In this document: in pieces, positions 11,566-22,642 of the stretch
Layout: the number at the start of each line of letters is the position of its first letter
Numbering within the stretch: position 1 is the first letter of the stretch
NCBI GenBank assembly: GCA_028551475.1
Contig: CM052361.1
Location: forward strand, 8,067,501 to 8,131,500
Direction of reading: 5' to 3'
From: Casuarina equisetifolia
Taxonomy: Eukaryota; Streptophyta; Magnoliopsida; Fagales; Casuarinaceae
DNA length: 64,000 bases
Translations under genes and position numbers: made by a program
The notes under the pieces: generated by a model
The model's database searches: none
Told to the model about the DNA's origin: nothing
The model's input: the letters and a program-made list of their open reading frames with translations, nothing else

Positions 11566-13699
11566 TTATCCTAAAAGGCGCTTTCGGATCTGCCAGCGAA
11601 ATTTTACAGATAAATATTTTAACAACAGCATGAACTTTCAAGAATGTCACAGTAAGATAAGAAAACGGTGATTAGAAAAGTCATGGGATGAAGCCTTTTA
11701 AAGTTGGTGACTGTAATGTATACCTCGGGCAGTTTTTGACGGAAAACGAGGTCCAACCGTGCATCAAGACTGTTCTCAAGAACAATCTTCCCATTTTGCG
11801 AAGCCAAGACTACTCCTCCCGAGCTTTTCAGAGATAAACCAACAAAAGGTCAGAGTTATGTTACAAAACGCCTGATCTCAAGGCTTTTCTTTTTGAACAA
11901 ATAGCAAGAAGATTTTCATACGAGGAAATGAAGAAGCAGAGTTGGACATGTTCTGCCGTTAAAGACTAGAATATTACCAAGAGGTTTCATGGGAATCCAC
12001 TCCAGTTGGAGGAGGTGGGAGGTACACACGGCTGTCGAGGGTGACTTTAGGGGCTTGTACTTTCGTTTTCTCTGCATACTCTCGTCTTGCCTCCTCCAAA
12101 ATAGACCTGACAAGCTTGCTGTCAACCTCTCTGCACCGCAGCAGTGCAGCTGGCTCCCTCAGCCTTATTAAGCCCTAGAAATCATTTACAAGAACCAAAA
12201 AAAAAAAAATAGTTAGCAGACTGTATAGGCAAAAGAAGGATCATTAACAACTCAAAACTGAAATGGACTTCCGAAGAGCATAAAAGGACAGCCATCTCAT
12301 AAAAGAAGCAAATGTGAAGACTCCTTCCAAATGTTAAGGTTCTTCCAAGTTACAAGGCTTTAGAAAACCTTATGTATGCTGTACCATTGGTAGCAGTTAT
12401 AATGATCAAAGAGAACATTGTGAAAAAAGAAAAATATAATGACAGCTAATTGTATTCGAGAGCCCCAAAAAGAGAGTAAATTGTTGCATATCTGGAGATA
12501 AGGATTGGTTTGTCTAAAACCACATAAGATCCTCAATATCCTCAATCACATGCCCATGTTGGAATGTCCAAGATGATCATCACCTAAGTTTTGCATAAGC
12601 GAAGAGCTGAAATGCATAAAACTTCAACTGATGCAATGGAATGGCCTAAAGAGACCCCACCTGAACAATCAAGCCTTTTAGAAGCTTTTTGTATGCATTC
12701 ACGTCATCAGATACACGCAAAAGTTCCTTCCTAGCGGATTCTTTCATGGAAGTCACTATCTCATCTTGTGCTTGAAGAACTTTTATACGGGATGCATTCA
12801 GCTGCATGGAGTATTCACTGCACCACATTTTTTCTGTTTATTTAAACGAACTTCGAAGGGAAGATATAAGAATGAACAACCAGAACGTATATAAGAAGAG
12901 AGAAAGAGTCATCGGAAGATTTAATGTACAACACCAAAAGATGTTCAACCCAATTTCGTCCAACACCCAGCAATTAACATAATGCAGTTAATTGAGATAA
13001 TCAGACAAGTGTTTGAATTCTCAAATATCAGAAAAAGGGACTATTTGATGCTGCATCACTATTTACGAAGAGACATATATATCAAACTCACATTTTCTTA
13101 CGAATCTCCACCTGCTTCGACTTCCGTTCGTACTCTTGTCGGATCTTTTTCTTTTCAGTTTCCTCAAATTGTAACTTCTCAATGTTAAATTCCTGAAAGG
13201 AAATGGAGTAGGAAGAACACATAACACTTTCGGAACTGTATATAAACCACTGTTTGGCTATTAAAAACCTACCTTGTTTCCTTTAAACCAGTCATAATTG
13301 AGAGGAAATCAAATCAAAATATTAACAATGAGAGATACACACAATCACTCTAACTGTAGGAAATTCACACGAAAATCTGGCCTATGAAACTATGATACTA
13401 TGTTCAATATATTATTATAAAGGAATTATTCTATATCTTGAAACCGATTACTAAAAAATAAAGTGAGATATTAGGAGTTAGAGACACAACGTCCTTTTCC
13501 TATATACAGTGAATGCATTTCAACACACGATTTCCCCCACTTCTACACATGAATGTTTGTGTATAGAAGGAAGGGAAACAGATGTCGGGTTTCTGACCTC
13601 CTCGGCAGACACAGAGATCTCCTTAGCTTTCTCCTCCGCCTCCTGATGGATAAACCTCACCATCTGCGATATCTGCCTTGACACTTCTCCTCCTTCCAT
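11566..13699 (-). CDS. VHA-E: V-type H+-ATPase subunit E
   Basis: Subunit E forms, with subunit G, the peripheral stalks linking the catalytic V1 head to the membrane V0 ring of the proton pump on vacuole and trans-Golgi membranes. Six exons on the minus strand: 13699-13598, 13192-13092, 12817-12661, 12174-11978, 11823-11724 and 11589-11566, all GT-AG and in phase, 226 residues (family about 230). The N-terminal half is a charged helix (RQISQMVRFIHQEAEEKA; EYERKSKQVEIRKK). The core has IEYSMQLNASRIKVLQAQDE and LREPAALLRCREVD, and the C-terminal domain has CSGGVVLASQNGKI and LDARLDLVFRQKLPEIRK. The last exon codes only seven residues. Gene order next to an NRL gene suggests the Arabidopsis VHA-E2 (At3g08560) relationship, but isoform assignment is inference. 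Confidence 0.95.
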
Positions 13700-14656
13700 C
13701 TCTCCCTCCTCTACTCTGTCTCTTCTCCGCTGCTACACTTTTTCTACGTATCTAGGGATTCCTCTCACTCCTTGGGAGCTTAAAAATGGCAGTGATTTGA
13801 CGAAGGTAGCCCTGCAGCGTCACCACCACTCGGTGAAACCAGTGATCTAATGTTTGGCTTCAACCCGGCACTCATGCGATTGATAACGATAAAAAGGGAC
13901 GACGCTTGCTGTTAGGCGCGAAGTTTCCTCCTTTTTCACTTTTGGACGTTGAACTTGCCTGATTTTGTGGATATAAGACTCATTGTTTTTTTTTTTTTTT
14001 TTTTTTTTACACTCAAATCACGCACATTAAGTATAAAATCTCAAAAAATCCCTATTATCACAAGTGTTAACTCAATAATAAATAGATGTTATCTGGAACT
14101 TCTTAGTTTGAATTTGACACTTCAAATTAAAAAATTAATAAAAAATGATTATGTCTTCCCTCTTATGTTTTGTAAGCTTTTTACAATATGAGATAAAGTC
14201 TCTCCAATCATGAAATGGAAATAATTTTTCTTATTATTTTTTCAAATAGGTTTTAGATAGTTAATATCTTAATATGATATTCTTATTTATTTAATAATCT
14301 TTAAAATAACTAATTTTAAAGAAGCAAGTTAATTTTTTAATCAATTCGCTAATAACATAATAAGATGGGATGTCATTTCATCATTGTGCCACTTATATAA
14401 CTAAATCTTAATACCTTTTCATATTATAGATGAGAATATGTACTAAATAATGATTTCCTAATGTTATTAATGATTTGGCATAATAATTGTAATGAGTAAT
14501 TATAGATGAGAAAATTAAGTTATTTATAACAGAGAACAACAAGAAGCATCAACCTTTGTTATTTTCTCTTTGGCGGAAACATGAAAAGGATAAATCTTGG
14601 TATGTGCATACTCAAGATTCCACATACAAAGCCTCTCAGTATCTTTTAGTTTATGA
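13700..14656. other. Spacer, VHA-E promoter and phosphatase 3' side
   Basis: Holds the VHA-E leader and promoter (to about 13950), then a pure T run of about 23 bases at 13986-14008, then very A/T-rich DNA. No gene seen. Confidence 0.5.
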
Positions 14657-16023
14657 TCAAGGAACAAAGTACATAGGATTAGGCAGCTTGAAAGTCCGAT
14701 TTCCTATGTATTCTCCCTGAAGATCGCTCCACTGATCTCCAACATTTCCCCATATTCTGTACCCTTCTTCCACCAGCTGCTTTCGGACTTCTGATTTGTA
14801 CTTCACCGCGCCTTGCCCCTTGTAAGGCTCAGTCCTGTGTGTTCAAGAATCACGGCAATCATAAACTAATAATACCAATGTATTATATAAAAAGTCTCAC
14901 ATCAGATAAAACAACACTAATAATGTCTTATAAGTTCAAAATTTTCTTTTTATAATAATGGTTTTGGAAAGAAGTAGACTTAGACATTTCAAATGATCTC
15001 AGATCTAACATTTTCTTTATGAAATCCAACTTAATTTCAAAAATGGATCGATCCGATAAAAAGACCAAATTTGAATCGCCTTACAAACGAGATTACTTCC
15101 AATGTGACATGTCTTTATTCTTTACCCACCCATCCAACTGCCATGACCAAAAGGCTTAGGCCTTTAATAATAAAGGAGTACCCAAAAGGTGGATGAGGCC
15201 CCATTGCTTAAAGCCGAAGCTCAAAAGGGAAAAATATATGCAAAACGTCAGCAACTTTTCTTGCATGGATACTGACTTGGACAGTAATTTGGCATTATCG
15301 CATTGATGAGTACTGTGATACTGTTCTTAACTTCATGTGTATAATCATCATCTTACCTCAAAATCAGACGTTCATAACCAATAAATCCTTCTCTGTGCAA
15401 GTTATCGGCAGTGGCTTTCTGCAGGTCCTCGCTGTTTCTTCCGGTGAGCAGAAACACCTTGAATCCACTTTTGATCAAAGTTCTGAACAGCCGGAGCACC
15501 GGGGGAACCGCCGGACATCCTCCTTTGCTCGCCCATGCTTTAAACGCCGGTGGGTCAAACGGGTCGCACCTGATACGGATTACAAACAGGGATTAGACTA
15601 AATAATTAAGCTTCAATTCTGCGGAGATTGAGTTGAACTCACGTACCCAAATCTCTTCCCTTTGTAATAATTGACGTTCGAGATGCAGGTGTCATCGACG
15701 TCAAGAATCCAGGCATCCATGCCGTCCCCGGATAGAGCTATCTCATTAGCGTAAAGCATGATTTGATCCATTATGAAGTCGAGGTCCCGGATATACTGTC
15801 CGCCGGTCATGTAAGTTCCAATGTAGCCCAAGCACTGAGTTGGGACCGTACGCCAGCGACGCACATTGTCCGCCTCCACCGCCAACCTCCAGCTCAAGCA
15901 ACAATTCCCGTCGTCGGGAGGAAAGCCCGCCGACCAAAATGGCACTGCGCTTGTCGCCTTGAAGAATACTGCTAAAAACAAAAAGCTTAATACCTCCCGG
16001 ATCCGCTGAAGCGTGGCCTTCAT
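14657..16023 (-). CDS. HAD-superfamily class B acid phosphatase (VSP/acid phosphatase 1 type)
   Basis: Secreted or vacuolar acid phosphatase family that includes soybean vegetative storage proteins and tomato Aps1. Exons are 16023-15647, 15569-15357 and 14834-14657, 255 residues. Residues 1-26 form a signal peptide (hydrophobic FLFLAVFF). The HAD nucleophile motif DVDDT is at 108-112 with both aspartates present. Storage-type VSPs often have the nucleophile replaced, so this copy is likely catalytic. CDPFDPPAFKAW follows, then FLLTGR (motif II), RKQLVEEGYRIWGNVGDQWSDL (motifs III/IV) and the family-typical end KLPNPMYFVP. Both split codons rebuild correctly (Gly and Arg). I chose ATG 16023; the frame runs three codons further upstream only without an ATG. 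Confidence 0.93.
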
Positions 16024-18060
16024 CGTGAGCACTTAGGGTTGTCGGAGGAGGACGATTCCGGCACTAAAGACTGTCGTTAAAATCAGAAGATACAATCAGA
16101 AAAGAGCGAACTCGAAAAACCAATATGGGTTGGCATGCATGCACGTTCGGAGCATAGCGCCAGCAACTATATACAAATAACATCGCCATATCGTGAGCAT
16201 TCGGTTTGCTCCGTGGTGACGGCAAAGAATGACGTGCACCGGAGGAAATTTTCGTCTTTCCATCCCTTTTCTTTCTCTTGTGGAAACTTCTTGTTCTCCA
16301 GAAATTGTCTGGAAAATAAGGTCCTATTCTCACGACACTTCCTTACTGCTATTGAAGAGTCCTTAAGAGAAGGGGATCGATCCATTGAATGAGAGATCTC
16401 CACTGATAAAACAAATGACAATTCTTCCGGCGATTTTGTGATTGAAGATAAGAATAGATACCAAGCTCGCCGGCAAAAGGCAGGGAAAGTGTTGAATAAT
16501 TCCCAATATTATTTTATCGGGCTGGATGGAGACAGCACTGGAAGATAATTAAAGAAGGATTCACCAATAAAGTGACGATTGGTGATTGGATGATCTTACA
16601 ATCGTATATTCCGTAAATTTTTGGACGGTTCATTTTTTTTTAATAATTGAATTCGAAAAGGTTAACTAACTTGACAGTCTATAGTAATCACCTTTCAATT
16701 GACTAATCTTGAAGGTCCTTTGATAAGGTCAAAAAAGGACCTTCAATAAATAGAAGTTAAACCACTTTTGCGTTTTATTTATCTTTTTTTTTTTTTTGGC
16801 GAGTAAGTCAACAACACTAATACTTCTTGTAAATTTTAATTTCCCTTTTTTTAAGTGTTTAAGAATAACTTTTATGCCTAGTATTAACCTTTTTCAATAA
16901 ACAAATTGGAATGGTTCATGTAATACAATAAATAGAGAGTTTAGTTAGTTAAGTGGAGAGTTAGCAGGGCTCCAATTGTGAGGTTAGGAGTTTAACACCT
17001 TGTGTGCACAAATTGGATGAATATGTTGTAATATTAAAAAAAAATATGGATTGGTAGAGAAAAGGAAACTAAATAAAGGAAGAACATTCTAACTAGATTG
17101 CATGATGATTAGAATATATCAAAAATGGTTTAACTTCTTCTCTTTAGAATTGATTATTAAGAAAATGATATACCTAAATATAATAAAGAGGTTATTAAAG
17201 TAAAATATTATAAATATGAAACAACCATTATATTTGACATACTCATGAGTTATATGATGTCACACCTACTTCCGTTTTTAAAATTAATTATTAGAAAATA
17301 AAGGAATCTACACTTATAAGTAAAATACTAAATAAAGATCTTAAAAAAAAAAGGAAAATCACTATTTTTAATAAGAAAAATCATTAACTTGTACAACTGA
17401 ACATTCTAACACGTTAGGATGCATCCAACTCTGCGAGATCAGTCTAGACAAAAGAGAGAGGGACACAAAGAGGGAGTTACCTATAGAAGAGGTACCTAAG
17501 TCCCCGCGTGCGCCGGGATCTTTAGGGGATTGCAATGTTAAAGACAAAAGTTACACAAATTGCAGTGGACTTAGCTTCATTGCCGCTTTCCGCAATAAGT
17601 ATCACAGACACCGCTTGCAACTCTTGCCATCCAAGAAGCTACCCATGGAGTGGGTATTTAAAGACCCAAAAAGCACTGTTAAGAACAGATTTCCACAGCC
17701 ACATTGCTCTGTCTCTCAGGTGTCATAAAGTCATGGTGGGAGTGGCGTCATAGAGCAAAATGGGTCGGGTGGTGGATGGCTAGGTGTCAGGAAAGGGCCA
17801 GGCTGAAAGTCGAGTCTGGGGACAGGGGCCGTCGACTCCGCCAGTGGGAACAGAGTCAGACGCCACTGTGATCAAAGTGGTGGAAGAGAACTACAAGGCA
17901 GCGTGATGATTGCACCAACGTTGGGCACCCCAAGACGACTTCACCCGGTGGCGTCGATAAATCCTTACATCGTGCCAACTATGTCCAGTCCATATGGGTC
18001 GGCGCATTTGTGATTAAGAAAACATAGAGGAAGCTTGGTCGTGGACCCGAGGTCAACGAA
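16024..18060. other. Intergenic, 5' of the phosphatase, no gene recognised
   Basis: The first 400 bp should contain the phosphatase promoter. A perfect 13-bp inverted repeat lies at 16709-16746. The block at about 17400-18050 is clearly richer in G/C than its surroundings (for example tccccgcgtgcgccgg near 17500), but its frames match no known protein. It could be a gene relic or an element remnant. Confidence 0.4.
16709..16746. repeat. Perfect 13-bp inverted repeat hairpin
   Basis: Arms TTGAAGGTCCTTT (16709-16721) and AAAGGACCTTCAA (16734-16746) are perfect reverse complements around a 12-base loop. It is isolated in intergenic DNA. It may be a MITE core, a folding RNA or chance. Confidence 0.7.
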
Positions 18061-18339
18061 CAAGTCATTAGTCCGCCATTTAAATATAAAAAATATTCTC
18101 ATAATTTATTAATTAACTTTTAAATTAAATTATATATTAAAGCTCAAGTTGATTTACTACAACTCTCATTTAATCTTAAACTTTTAAAGATATTAAATAT
18201 GTAATAAACATTTATTTTACATTATTTAACCTTGAGTTTAAAATATATTTGATATATAAAAGAATATTAAAAACAAAAATTTTATGTTAAATTTAAGTAA
18301 TATTTGATAATAAAAAATGTCATTCATTTATTCAAATTT
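18061..18339. other. A/T-rich spacer before repeat array
   Basis: Very A/T-rich DNA with many taaat and attaa steps. No coding potential seen. Confidence 0.4.
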
Positions 18340-18800
18340 AACTACACGCTTTCTCCTCTCCAATGTGTAACTCATGTTTTAATACCTTCCTTCACATTGA
18401 GAAATCATCTTAACAGCAGTAATGCCATATAAGTGACAGGTAAGAATACCACCTACCTTGGGCTTCCATGTCTTATTAAAAACCTTAAAATTTAATCTAA
18501 AAGTTGTCTTCAAAGTTTATGAAAACTTTTTTTATTTAAACTTAACCATAGGCTTCCTCCTCTCTAATGTAAGACTTGTGATGTTCAACACTTCTTGCAC
18601 ACCAAGAGGCCATCTTGATAAAAATAATGTCATGTGAGTGACAAGTAAAAGTAGGACCTAATATGGGCTCTAATACCATATTAAAAAATTTATTCCTTCT
18701 ATAAAAGTTAGCTCAAGGATTTGAATTTTTTTTTGTTTTAAATTTAATTATAGGCTTCTTTATTATGGTGTGAGATTCATGACCTCCAACAATGCACTTT
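18340..18800. repeat. Diverged tandem repeat, unit about 203 bp
   Basis: Two full units and the start of a third. The landmark tcctctc plus aatgt recurs at 18354 and 18558, and taggcttc recurs at 18549 and 18751, giving a period of 202-204 bp. Within each unit the order is the same: cctctc.aatgt, a vowel-like 'tcatgt/ttgtga' segment, 'catcttgata/taacag', 'gtgacaggtaag/gtgacaagtaaa', then a 'tattaaaaa' end. Copies differ at many positions, so the duplication is old. Origin unknown. Confidence 0.65.
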
Positions 18801-21800
18801 GAAATCAGTTATATGTTTTCATATTATCAAGATAATGATAAATTATATTCATAGACCTAGGTGCCCTCCCAACCAACGATATATTGGATAAAGATTGGAC
18901 CAATTAGATGAGGTTTTCTCCATGACGCTTTCCATTGCACAATAATTACATGGAAAACCACACCCGAACATGTTAATGTGGAGCACATGTTATGATAAGG
19001 AAATTATTCGCCTTTGCAAGAACAATATTATATGTAAACATGGTCAAGAGGTGAAGATATTCTATTTACACAAGTGGAAAACGAGGGATTTGCAGATCCA
19101 ATGAAAGCTACAAATTTGGAAGCGTTACAAAATGGAAGGAACCACCACAAGGGCAGCAGTCCAATGAGTAAGATTCGGGCAGTCTGTTTTCCTGCATACC
19201 CACTTCCGACCAGTAGGGTACACACAATAAGGTATGAGATGGTCCTGGTCAGTTAAACCCTCACCACTCCAAAGGTCAATTTCCTTTTACGTTTCGGTAG
19301 TCCTGCACCTCTCAAAAAGGACAAGGCCACTAAGCATTAACGGTGTCAAGACTAGATAGGAAGCACTAGCATTAGAAATTCAATGGTGCATATCCCATTA
19401 TCAATATGCTGACTAATTCCATTTCCCATGTTAGAACATATTTATTTCTCTTATAAATCAGCTTTAAAGAAGAAAGAAGACCTTATAACATTATCAAAGC
19501 CTAAGTTTTTTGAAGATTGTATCTTCTAAGGTGTGTTTCCTCACACTCAAGATGAAAAAACTTATTAAAATTTGGAAATATATCTCTATTGTTAATATAC
19601 TAATATGTTGTATTTTTAAATATAAAAATATTTATATCTTACAAGCTAATTCTAAAAAAAGGAAATGAACCTCGTAACAATTAGATAGGAAGAAGACTTT
19701 ATGATACTCCTTATTATATACTTCTGTTCACTTCTTCACAAATTTCTACCACTTATGTTCATGATAAACAACTCACGCGTGCTTGCAAGGCTGATGTACA
19801 TCTACCCACTTCCTCGTCGCCTTCTTGTTCTTCTTCTCGGAAGATTGCATGTCCGTTGCCTTCATGAGCCTTTGGCAAACCAAGATGCTGCAAAGGAAAA
19901 ATCAATCTTTAGAAGCTCTATCTTTCTCACTTTTTTCATTTGCTTTTGGATTGATTGGTGCACTAGAAATATTTGTGTTGAAGACTAAGTAACTTGAATG
20001 GTGACGGAAGTGGCAAAAGAATTGGCCTTTAGATAATCATCTTATCAGATCTCCTGCATTTATCCAATAATTTATTGGTGACGTGTTTTTGGTCTTGACT
20101 GGAAGATGCGTCGCTCCCACTAAACCAGCCTTGGCCCCAGTAGGGTTGACTCACCATTGAAGACAAGAAAAATCCATAAACTGAAAGTTCTGGGAAGTCG
20201 AGCAAGTCTTGGTATCCTGAAATTGCTGCAATATATGGGCACGAGTCCATCTACGCCTGCTGTGGCTCAACTAAGCCGAAGATGCTCGGGCCGCTTGGCC
20301 CATTTCTTTCAAGTTTGATCATCTATTAAAAATGGAAATAAGTCATTCTTACCTATTATCAAAATTTTGATGTCCATATTGATTTTCTCACACCATCTGT
20401 TCAGAATATGTTCTTGGGGAGTCAAATCGCAGTAGCTAGTTAACAGTCAAGCATAGTGTTATTCTTGCAACTGGGTGTTGGCCAAATTAAATATTCCAAC
20501 TAGATTGTTGCTTAGTGTCTACTTGAGATGTAGATCTACTTCCACAAAGAAACACATGCACCGGTGTTCAATGTACGGCAATGATTTTCTAAGTCAATCA
20601 ATGCTTCCTCTCTCTGGGTCAGAAAATGCATGTGAAAGCTAGGTTCCTTAAACAGATTGATTTGCAGCATCCACCCTCGAGCTTCCTCAGAACACGTACA
20701 GCGTTCATAGGTTGGAACATGTAGCTTTGCTTCTAAGGATTACTTGCGGTTGTTCGATGGTTCCCATTTACTTGTAAGAACCCCACGCACAACTAATAGA
20801 TTTGCGTTGTAAGTAAATGCAATAATTGGTGAATAAGTATGTTTAGAACTCTACATTCTCTCTTAGAATTAGTCATTAAAAAATGAGAAAAAAAAAGTCA
20901 AAAAAAGTTAAGTAAAAAATTAAATGACACTCTTATTCATCGGTTGTATGAAATTTGTGATTTTTAACACCCTCATATGGTGAAAGGTGACGTAATATTA
21001 GTGATACCAAAAAATAACGGAGATAGAATGAAAACATGACATGAATTTTGATTTAAATATTCAATTCAAAAGTTAATTTATGAGTTAAATAGTCTTTATT
21101 TAATTAAGATTACTCAAGTTTACTATGAAATTCATAGTCTTTAATAAAAAAGAAAGTGTTAATTTATTGTGTTTGCAACATAAGACACATCAATTATTTT
21201 TTAGTATAATATTATTTTTTATTATTATTACAATCATTCAATTTACACATATAAGTGTCAAATTTTAAATTTTCAATTAGAAGGTTATCACTAATTTATA
21301 ATTTGAGCTACTCAGTTAGTGACAGGGTAAAATATTCTAAAAAATTAAGAAACTAAAAATATCAATAAGATAAAACATACATTACTTTTTCAACAAAGCA
21401 GATTTATTCTATAATTCTTAGTGAACAAAATGTGTATAATATCATTAATATTTTTCTTTGCTATTTCTTTCAAGAGTAATTACCGATTTTGATAAAATTG
21501 ATCATATTCCCAATAATTTCCAACCACGTAAGGGTTTCAAAGATTCTAAACCAGGATTTTCTTAGAGACCTAAAATTGCATGGGACTCCAAAAGTTTAGG
21601 ACTCAAGATACCTTGATCTGACGACTACAATGTTTCAATTATTCGGAAAATCCGGTCAATAATGTCGGCGATGCCCCCCGTCCCAAGCTGCCTTCTCTGG
21701 ATGTTTCCATCCGAGGAACCATCATGTCGTTCTTCCGTTGGGCTAGTTATGTTGGCCCATGTTACAGGCATCATTTTCCCTTCTGCGGGCCCAGCCATGT

Positions 21801-22642
21801 GATTAGTTGATCATCTTCGTCCCACGGCAACTCTTTAAAAAATAGGATCCTGTTGCTCCTCCCCATAACGTAATCCATTTTCATACACTATTTATTTCCC
21901 GATTCACTCGTGGGGTTAGGTTGTTAAGCTTATCTACATACATCCAAGAAAAGGACCTGAGATTTGCCAATCGTAACCAAAATAAAATTGGCCATTTGTT
22001 TTTTTTTAATTCAAACTTGGAAAGTAACTGTTAATTATTATAATAAAAGGAGACTACGTTTCTTTTCTTGGTATTTACCTGAAATTCTATTTTAATCTCA
22101 ATTATCAACCAGAATGAAATATTTAACAATAATAATCACCCAGGGTGGTTGGAGGGTCTTGACTTGGGTGTTACACCAGTTTCACGCAATCGCGAGGGCA
22201 ATCCTTTTTGATCATCCACCATGGTTGCCGATATTCCCTTGCAGGTGGGTACCGTGATCTGAAGTGAAGGTAAAAATCTCTACCTTCATGATAGGTTCCA
22301 TACAACCAAAATTTGGGACTTGTAGTAGGGATCTGAATCTGGCAATCATCTGCCTCGGGAAACAGGATTAGCATCACGAAATGAGCGAATCATAAGCCGT
22401 TGGTTTTCTATCATTTGGTTCTTACACGTGGGGTATTGTTGCAAGGACAGGTTGGCATCTCATCGTAAGTAACGGAAGGAGTGCCTCCATTGAAACATCT
22501 AGCTTAAAGCTAACTCTTTTAGTTGCACAGATCTCCCCCTGTGACGTAGAGAGGTGGAAGAAAACTGGGTTGCATCTACTCTTTCTGACCTCTTCCGAGG
22601 GGTACGTGGTGAGATGGGAGAGGAATTAGCTCGGGAGCAACG
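18801..22642. other. Gene-poor region upstream of the BPP-like gene
   Basis: About 3.8 kb without a recognisable gene. Short frames such as 20029-20250 (-) and 22171-22377 (-) have protein-like composition but no family I can name and no splice partner. The last 250 bp before 22643 should be the promoter and leader of the BPP-like gene. Confidence 0.4.

Noticed and set aside
20029-20250. Minus-strand 73-residue frame (MDSCPYIAAISGYQDLL...).
   Set aside because: Protein-like composition but no recognisable domain, no neighbouring exon and no clear promoter.
22171-22377. Minus-strand 68-residue frame rich in Tyr, Trp and Arg.
   Set aside because: No family recognised and no splice partners; may be a relic, but nothing supports a gene.
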